Positions 63,320-64,000 of a DNA stretch of 64,000 nucleotides are shown here, piece by piece. This DNA is from Cytophagales bacterium. GTDB lineage: Bacteria; Bacteroidota; Bacteroidia; Cytophagales; UBA9547. Below the pieces are notes generated by a model. That model had not been told where the DNA came from. It searched no databases and worked only from the letters and a program-made list of their open reading frames with translations. Position numbers and translations under genes: made by a program. How positions within the stretch are numbered: the first letter of the stretch is position 1; each line of letters starts with the position of its first letter. Location: assembly GCA_013297755.1 (NCBI GenBank), contig JAAFIH010000001.1, forward strand, positions 1 through 64,000, given 5' to 3'.

Positions 63320-64000
63320 TTATAATGTTTCAATATTTATTGGTCTTCCATGAGATTTCCATAAATTACTGTCGCTTAATTTATCTGCAATTTCCTTGGC
63401 TCTTTTTTCTTTTTGTTCTGATGTTACTTTTGTTCCTTTAAGAGTAGGGGAAGTTTTATGTACTATCCAGTTTTTAAATTTATATTTTACAAGCCATTTT
63501 TTAAGCAAATCAATTGTCAAGTTTTTAGCTTGCTCATATCCTCTTAATTCAGCCAAATCAATATCTTTCAAAATCAGAAACTCTGCTTGTGTCAATTGAT
63601 TATCAGGTTCTTTTGACTTTGCTTTTTCAATTAACTCATTTACTTTGTCTAAATACCCTAAAGCAGCTACCCATTTGCCATCTTTGTTTTGTACTTGTGG
63701 GTCAATAGGCCCTAAAACAGAAAAATAATCCATCAAAATATTGTCACCACTCATACAAAATATAGTACCAGCACTATATGCACAATCGGGAATTATAAAA
63801 TTTACCTCATTGTAATGGTGTCTTAAAATATTAACATACCTTTCTACTGCAACTGCACTTCCACCTGAAGTAGTTAGCATTATGTATATTTTATCTTTTT
63901 TTTCTTTATCTGTTGCTATATCTTCTACAATTTTTAAAAATACATTTTCATTTCCATCTACAATAGGTCCATAATAAACCAAAAAATCAGCTTGAAAATG
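63320..64000 (-). CDS. SDH-family Clp-fold serine proteinase, 5' end outside window
   Basis: At least 226 residues are visible, and the frame is open to the window edge, so the N-terminus is missing. HFQADFLVYYGPIVDGNEN and IYIMLTTSGGSAVAVERYVNILRHHYNEVNFIIP are the Clp/crotonase-fold core. The catalytic Ser lies in DCAYSAGTIFCMSGDNILMD, and FSVLGPIDPQVQNKDGKWV follows, as in the SppA-like 'serine dehydrogenase proteinase' (PF01972) family. A long helical C-terminal part contains many Lys and Glu. There is no signal peptide in the visible part, so it may be cytoplasmic. Upstream neighbours are unknown. Confidence 0.85.
   Translation of the reverse strand, partial: HFQADFLVYYGPIVDGNENVFLKIVEDIATDKEKKDKIYIMLTTSGGSAVAVERYVNILRHHYNEVNFIIPDCAYSAGTIFCMSGDNILMDYFSVLGPIDPQVQNKDGKWVAALGYLDKVNELIEKAKSKEPDNQLTQAEFLILKDIDLAELRGYEQAKNLTIDLLKKWLVKYKFKNWIVHKTSPTLKGTKVTSEQKEKRAKEIADKLSDSNLWKSHGRPINIETL

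Overview
The window is about 64 kb of a low-GC (roughly 30%) chromosome from a member of the Bacteroidota, most likely a Cytophagales- or Chitinophagales-type bacterium. The evidence is a 3,181-residue secreted protein ending in a type B type IX secretion (gliding-motility-associated) C-terminal domain, an ExbB-ExbD-ExbD-TonB operon with two ExbD genes, promoters of the Bacteroidota TAnnTTTG type, start codons with no Shine-Dalgarno sequence, and DUF2490/DUF2795 proteins typical of the phylum. The gene mix is mostly chromosomal housekeeping with accessory islands. I see no prophage, plasmid origin, intact insertion sequence or CRISPR array.

Layout. 1-2,040: truncated CHASE3-like sensor piece, an IscA/SufA-type Fe-S protein and glutaminase. 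2,041-11,820: heptamer repeat array and the giant surface protein (NHL propeller, choice-of-anchor D, Ig-like and BspA/DUF285 repeats, MBG, GEVED, T9SS type B domain). 11,821-14,004: structured repeats, one Rpn-family nuclease gene and a decayed tandem copy. 14,005-21,658: MORN-type lipoprotein, two tRNA-Ser genes, glycosyltransferase, peptide deformylase, DUF2490 protein, Ldh-family dehydrogenase, single-domain response regulator, pyrE. 21,851-26,436: a type IIG restriction-methylation enzyme carrying peptide insertions encoded by intergenic-type repeats, and a lone nuoB. 26,623-37,843: TerB-FHA-like-ABCG transporter fusion, a thioredoxin-like protein, small membrane proteins, phosphate-binding-like protein, leuB, Crp/Fnr regulator, OsmC, thrC. 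37,987-42,947: four tandem paralogues of a coiled-coil membrane protein beside the TonB energisation operon. 43,242-51,149: unknown multi-pass membrane protein, murE, M3 peptidase, comF, SpoIIE-type phosphatase, class I aldolase. 51,208-62,420: beta-mannosidase, SMP-30-like protein, inositol monophosphatase, lnt, MauE/thioredoxin protein, VOC protein, AraC regulator, LptF/G-type permease, START-like protein. 62,421-64,000: AT-rich spacer, then a three-gene cassette with an SDH-family Clp-fold serine protease running off the edge.

The most interesting signals are: (1) three repeat families that enter coding sequence: a perfect 15-bp-stem palindrome inside the giant gene's signal-peptide region, G/C-rich repeats inside the type IIG enzyme, and heptamer arrays that abut or form gene ends; (2) the four tandem paralogues with different coiled-coil lengths; (3) the small protease cassette at the right edge; (4) a perfect 21-bp inverted repeat between two tRNA-Ser genes. 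All calls come from reading the sequence, and no database search was possible.
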